DNA from: Haloglomus salinum
Lineage (GTDB): Archaea; Halobacteriota; Halobacteria; Halobacteriales; Haloarculaceae
NCBI RefSeq assembly: GCF_024298825.1
Contig: NZ_CP101153.1
Span: 2,666,001-2,730,000, forward strand
Reading direction: 5' to 3'
Length of the DNA stretch: 64,000 nt
The translations under genes were made by a program, and so were the position numbers. The notes beneath the pieces are model-generated. The model was not told the origin of the DNA, ran no database searches, and saw nothing but the letters and a program-made list of their open reading frames with translations. Below, one piece after another: positions 61,329-64,000 of the stretch; the stretch's first letter is position 1, and the number at the start of each line of letters is the position of its first letter.

Positions 61329-62384
61329 ATGAGTGGACCGGCCGAGGCGCTCCTGTCGGGGCTCGCCGCGCTGGGGGCGCTGTCCGACCCGCTGGCGTGG
61401 TTCGTCGTGGCGGCGTTCGTCGGCGGGAGCCTCCTCGAGCTACGGGCCCGCGAGCCCGCGCGCTACGTTCTCACCGGTGCGTGGCTCCTGTTCGGTCTGT
61501 TCTGGCTCACGCTTGTCCATCACTTCGCCTTCGAGCAGAAGTCGCTCATCGAGGGGGTCGGGAGTCTCGCCGCCGTCCCACTCTCGGCTTACGTCGGCTA
61601 TCTGCTCTTCCGGGGTCGTGACTCCCTGTTCGTCCTCTCCCGGGCCGTCGCGGGGATGGGCGCCGTCTTCATGCCGTTCGAGGCGCTCGCCGTCCTGCGG
61701 CGCCCCCTTATCGAGACGGTCACGTCCCAGACGGAGTTCCTGATGGCCCTGCTCGGGCAGGACCCGACGGTCCTGACGTGGTCCGGGGCGACCGAGCGCA
61801 TCGCCGCCCAGTACGACTGGTCGGCCGCCCGTGCCCGGGCCTTCAGCGACGCCCGGGGCTACTACGACTATCGGAACACGTTCTTCTGGCTCCACGAGGG
61901 CCAGTACCCCATCACCTACACCATCCGTCTCGCCTGCACGGGGCTGGGAAGCATGGCTATCTTCGCGGGGCTCATCACCGCTGTGCGCGCGCCGCTCCGC
62001 CGGAAGGCCCGGGCGTTCGCCGTGAGCGTCCCCGTCATCTGGGTGCTCAACCTCGCCCGGAACGTCTTCATCGGCCTCGCGTTCGGCCAGCAGCGGATGC
62101 AGTGGTTCGTCCCGCAGGTGATGGACCTGTTCGGCACCACGGACCCCCGGATGGTGTCGTACTTCCTCGCGGACCGCGTGCTCGCACAGTCGCTGTCGGT
62201 GGTGGCGCTCGTGGTCGTCACCTACCTCGTCGTCCGCGAACTGCCGGAGGTGTTGACCGTCGTGGAGGACGTGCTGTTCGTGCTGACCGGCAGCGAGTAC
62301 GACCTCGGCGCGGCGCTGGACGTGCCCGGCGCCGAGGAGGCCGACCCCGACCCGGCCGCGGTGCGGGCCGACGGCGGCGAGTGA
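61329..62384 (+). CDS. Archaeosortase family protein, copy 2 (Cys-Arg-Arg set intact)
   Basis: A 351-residue paralogue of the preceding gene. Cys203 (LACTGLGSMAIFAG), Arg244 (LNLARNVFIGL) and Arg283 (FLADRVLAQ) have the 41/39 spacing I recall for C173/R214/R253 of H. volcanii ArtA. It has an insertion of about 30 residues before the catalytic Cys (TERIAAQYDWSAARARAF, DYRNTFFWLHEG) that copy 1 lacks. A TATA-like CTATAGG about 27 nt before the ATG (61300) gives it an own leaderless transcript. No PGF-CTERM substrate is found in the window. Confidence 0.92.
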   Translation: MSGPAEALLSGLAALGALSDPLAWFVVAAFVGGSLLELRAREPARYVLTGAWLLFGLFWLTLVHHFAFEQKSLIEGVGSLAAVPLSAYVGYLLFRGRDSLFVLSRAVAGMGAVFMPFEALAVLRRPLIETVTSQTEFLMALLGQDPTVLTWSGATERIAAQYDWSAARARAFSDARGYYDYRNTFFWLHEGQYPITYTIRLACTGLGSMAIFAGLITAVRAPLRRKARAFAVSVPVIWVLNLARNVFIGLAFGQQRMQWFVPQVMDLFGTTDPRMVSYFLADRVLAQSLSVVALVVVTYLVVRELPEVLTVVEDVLFVLTGSEYDLGAALDVPGAEEADPDPAAVRADGGE

Positions 62385-62395
62385 GGCCGACCGCC

Positions 62396-63232
62396 CTACG
62401 CCAGTCGTTCGTCGGCCAGGTCGGCGGGTGCGTCGGCCAGTTCGACCAGCGCGTCGCGCTCGATGTAGTGCAGCTCGCCAGGGAGCACGAGCAGGTGGAG
62501 CGGGTCGCCGAAGTCGCGTTCGGCCAGCGCCGCGAGTCGGTCCGCAGTGACGACGGGGTCGGGACTCCCGGCACGCGCGACCACGACGCCCAGTTCGTCG
62601 CCGCGGCCGGCGTCGGTCAGCAACCCGGCGGCGGTGCTCGCGGCCATGTACTCGTCGGTCTCTGCGAGTTCGTGGTCGACCTTGATATCGAGGAAGCAGA
62701 GCGTGTGGAGCCCGCGCTCCCGGTTGGCGCCGACGGTATCGAGGACGGAGTCGGGGACGCTCGCGGACTCCGTCCGCTCGCCGGAGGCGTCTTTCGACGC
62801 CCGGCCACCGTGCGCGTACGGGAACGGGAGCGTCGTCGCCTTGCCGAAGCGGTAGTTCTGGAGGCCCGTCAGCGAGGCGGCCGCGGCCGCGGCCGTGGTC
62901 CCGTGGACGACGCGCGTCTCGATGCCGCGCTCGTGGGCGCGCAGGCGCAGGTCGACGTGCGTGGTCGCGATCATCGTGTCGCCCGCGGTGCAGAAGACGA
63001 CATCACCCGACGCGGCGGCGTCGAGAATCGGGTCGGGCTCCTGCTCGACGCCCTCACGGGACCGGACCTCGACCGTGATGTCGTGGTGGGATTCGATGTC
63101 GTCGAGGGTCGCCCCTGCCAGCTTGCTGGTGTAGAACTCGGCGAAGACCTGGTCCGCCGTGCGGAGGGCGTCACGCCCCTCGACGGTGACCGAGCGCTCG
63201 TCCCAGAGGCCGAGGCCGACGAAGGTGAGCAT
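62396..63232 (-). CDS. dphB: Diphthine synthase
   Basis: Methyltransferase that builds the diphthamide precursor on a His of elongation factor 2. The 278-residue protein starts MLTFVGLGLWDERSVTVEGR and has AGDTMIATTHVDLRLRAHE, the SAM-binding HGTTAAAAAASLTGLQNYRFG and TLCFLDIKVD. Length and layout are normal for the archaeal family. It converges on the archaeosortase gene, with 11 bases between the two stop codons. Confidence 0.95.
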   Translation of the reverse strand: MLTFVGLGLWDERSVTVEGRDALRTADQVFAEFYTSKLAGATLDDIESHHDITVEVRSREGVEQEPDPILDAAASGDVVFCTAGDTMIATTHVDLRLRAHERGIETRVVHGTTAAAAAASLTGLQNYRFGKATTLPFPYAHGGRASKDASGERTESASVPDSVLDTVGANRERGLHTLCFLDIKVDHELAETDEYMAASTAAGLLTDAGRGDELGVVVARAGSPDPVVTADRLAALAERDFGDPLHLLVLPGELHYIERDALVELADAPADLADERLA

Positions 63233-63368
63233 ACACGCCCTCTCGGCGGTGTCCGAGCGTAAGCCTGGCGGAGCATGGGTGGCCGGGAGCAGACGGCGGC
63301 CGGAAGGTGGGTGAAGCCGCTGTTTGTGTCTGCCGGAGACGTATGCGTCGGGGGGACCAGGGAGTCGT

Positions 63369-64000
63369 ATGAACCGCAGAACGTACCTCGGCGCGCTTGC
63401 CGCCAGTGGGGCCGGGATGCTCGCCGGCTGTTCGGCACTCGGAGGAGCACAACCGGACCGGACCAGCGGGGAGCGTCGGCTCCAGTACGACGAGAACTCC
63501 GTCGGCTCGAACGCCCGCAACCCCGCGACCGTCGAGGCGTACCTCGACTCGATGGCCAGCACGTACGGTTCGATGGGCGTCTACGGCGAGGCAGGGGCCG
63601 ACCCGGAGGGCGACCTTCCTATCGGTGGCCTCTGGACGCAGCCGCTGGAACACGGGAGCGGGGTCGTCTCGAACCACGCGCTCGTTCTCCATCGGCTCCC
63701 GACGGCTCCGGACGGGACCCCGGCGGCCGCGCTCTGGCTCTGGAGCGCCATCGACCCGAGCGCCGCCGAGGATGCGACGGTCGAACGCATCGAGACCCAC
63801 GTCGACCTCCCCGGGGACGGGGCCGAGATGGGCATCTACGACCCCGGCGGCGACCGGCGGAGCGGCCAGGTCGACGCCTACACCGTCGGGACCGCTCGGA
63901 AGGACGTCGAGGGACTCTCCGCCTCGATGCCGCTGCCGGCCGGTCGGGTCGAACACGACCCGGACCGGACACAGGTGGGGGACGCCGGCGGCTACGCGCC
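63369..64000 (+). CDS. Lipoprotein of unknown function, 3' end outside window
   Basis: The frame from the ATG at 63369 runs off the window after 210 codons without a stop. N-terminus MNRRTYLGALAASGAGMLAGC: twin-Arg-like motif and lipobox LAGC (Cys21). The mature part is hydrophilic with segments WTQPLEHGSGVVSNHALVLH and LPAGRVEHDPDRTQ. It looks like a haloarchaeal surface lipoprotein; no family recognised. Confidence 0.7.
   Translation, partial: MNRRTYLGALAASGAGMLAGCSALGGAQPDRTSGERRLQYDENSVGSNARNPATVEAYLDSMASTYGSMGVYGEAGADPEGDLPIGGLWTQPLEHGSGVVSNHALVLHRLPTAPDGTPAAALWLWSAIDPSAAEDATVERIETHVDLPGDGAEMGIYDPGGDRRSGQVDAYTVGTARKDVEGLSASMPLPAGRVEHDPDRTQVGDAGGYA

Overview
The window comes from a haloarchaeon (class Halobacteria). 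It is very GC-rich, and its proteins are strongly acidic. Several genes are archaeal or haloarchaeal hallmarks: class I lysyl-tRNA synthetase, diphthine synthase, archaeosortases, a presenilin-like protease, halocyanin, CruF of bacterioruberin synthesis and a mevalonate-pathway HMG-CoA synthase. Many genes have a TATA-like box 26-33 nt before the start codon and almost no leader, which fits leaderless transcription. I would not name a genus.

Layout. 1-860: the 3' part of an IS1341-type TnpB gene and its structured right end (candidate omega-RNA), abutting the stop codon of HMG-CoA synthase (861-2201, -). 2270-14079 (-): three tandem genes for N-terminally membrane-anchored surface proteins that share a pilin-like N-terminal module and differ in their outer domains; the middle one is about 2,530 residues. 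14189-17921: DUF2150, TatD-like hydrolase, cation exchanger and Nif3-like genes. 18007-20414: cruF and crtB, convergent across about 600 bases of gene-free, hairpin-rich DNA. 20713-27375: an ATP-grasp enzyme divergent from a PKD-bearing pilin-like protein, a phosphotransferase/acyl-CoA dehydrogenase divergent pair, Sir2, a lipoprotein and a cupin. 27406-36028: glutaredoxin-like, MBL-fold, intramembrane protease, ornithine-cyclodeaminase-like, MFS, rhodanese-MBL and SpoU methyltransferase genes, with several small proteins. 36060-39633: a metal-related pair (P19-like lipoprotein and halocyanin) divergent from a Tat-exported beta-helix protein and a coupled membrane protein. 39677-45650 (-): MoeA fused to a periplasmic-binding-protein-like domain, then an aromatic amino acid block (ADH synthase, trpA, trpB, trpC). 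45787-52009 (+): two consecutive copies of a Tat-exported gluconate-dehydrogenase-subunit-3-like gene followed by a GMC oxidoreductase gene. 52296-58523: a small winged-helix-like protein, a MoaE fusion, UMP kinase, LysRS-I, an anchored exported protein and a second MoeA. 58655-62384: an HTTM membrane protein and two tandem archaeosortase-family proteins. 62396-64000: diphthine synthase and the start of a lipoprotein gene.

The recurring theme is the cell surface: pilin-like anchors, Tat substrates and lipoproteins, two archaeosortases, an intramembrane protease and exported flavoenzyme pairs. A second theme is molybdenum cofactor synthesis (two MoeA proteins and one MoaE). No tRNA, rRNA or CRISPR array was seen. 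The most unusual features are the surface-protein trio with its array of lamin-tail-like domains, the twin archaeosortases that differ at a probable catalytic residue, the duplicated oxidoreductase pairs and the TnpB right end.
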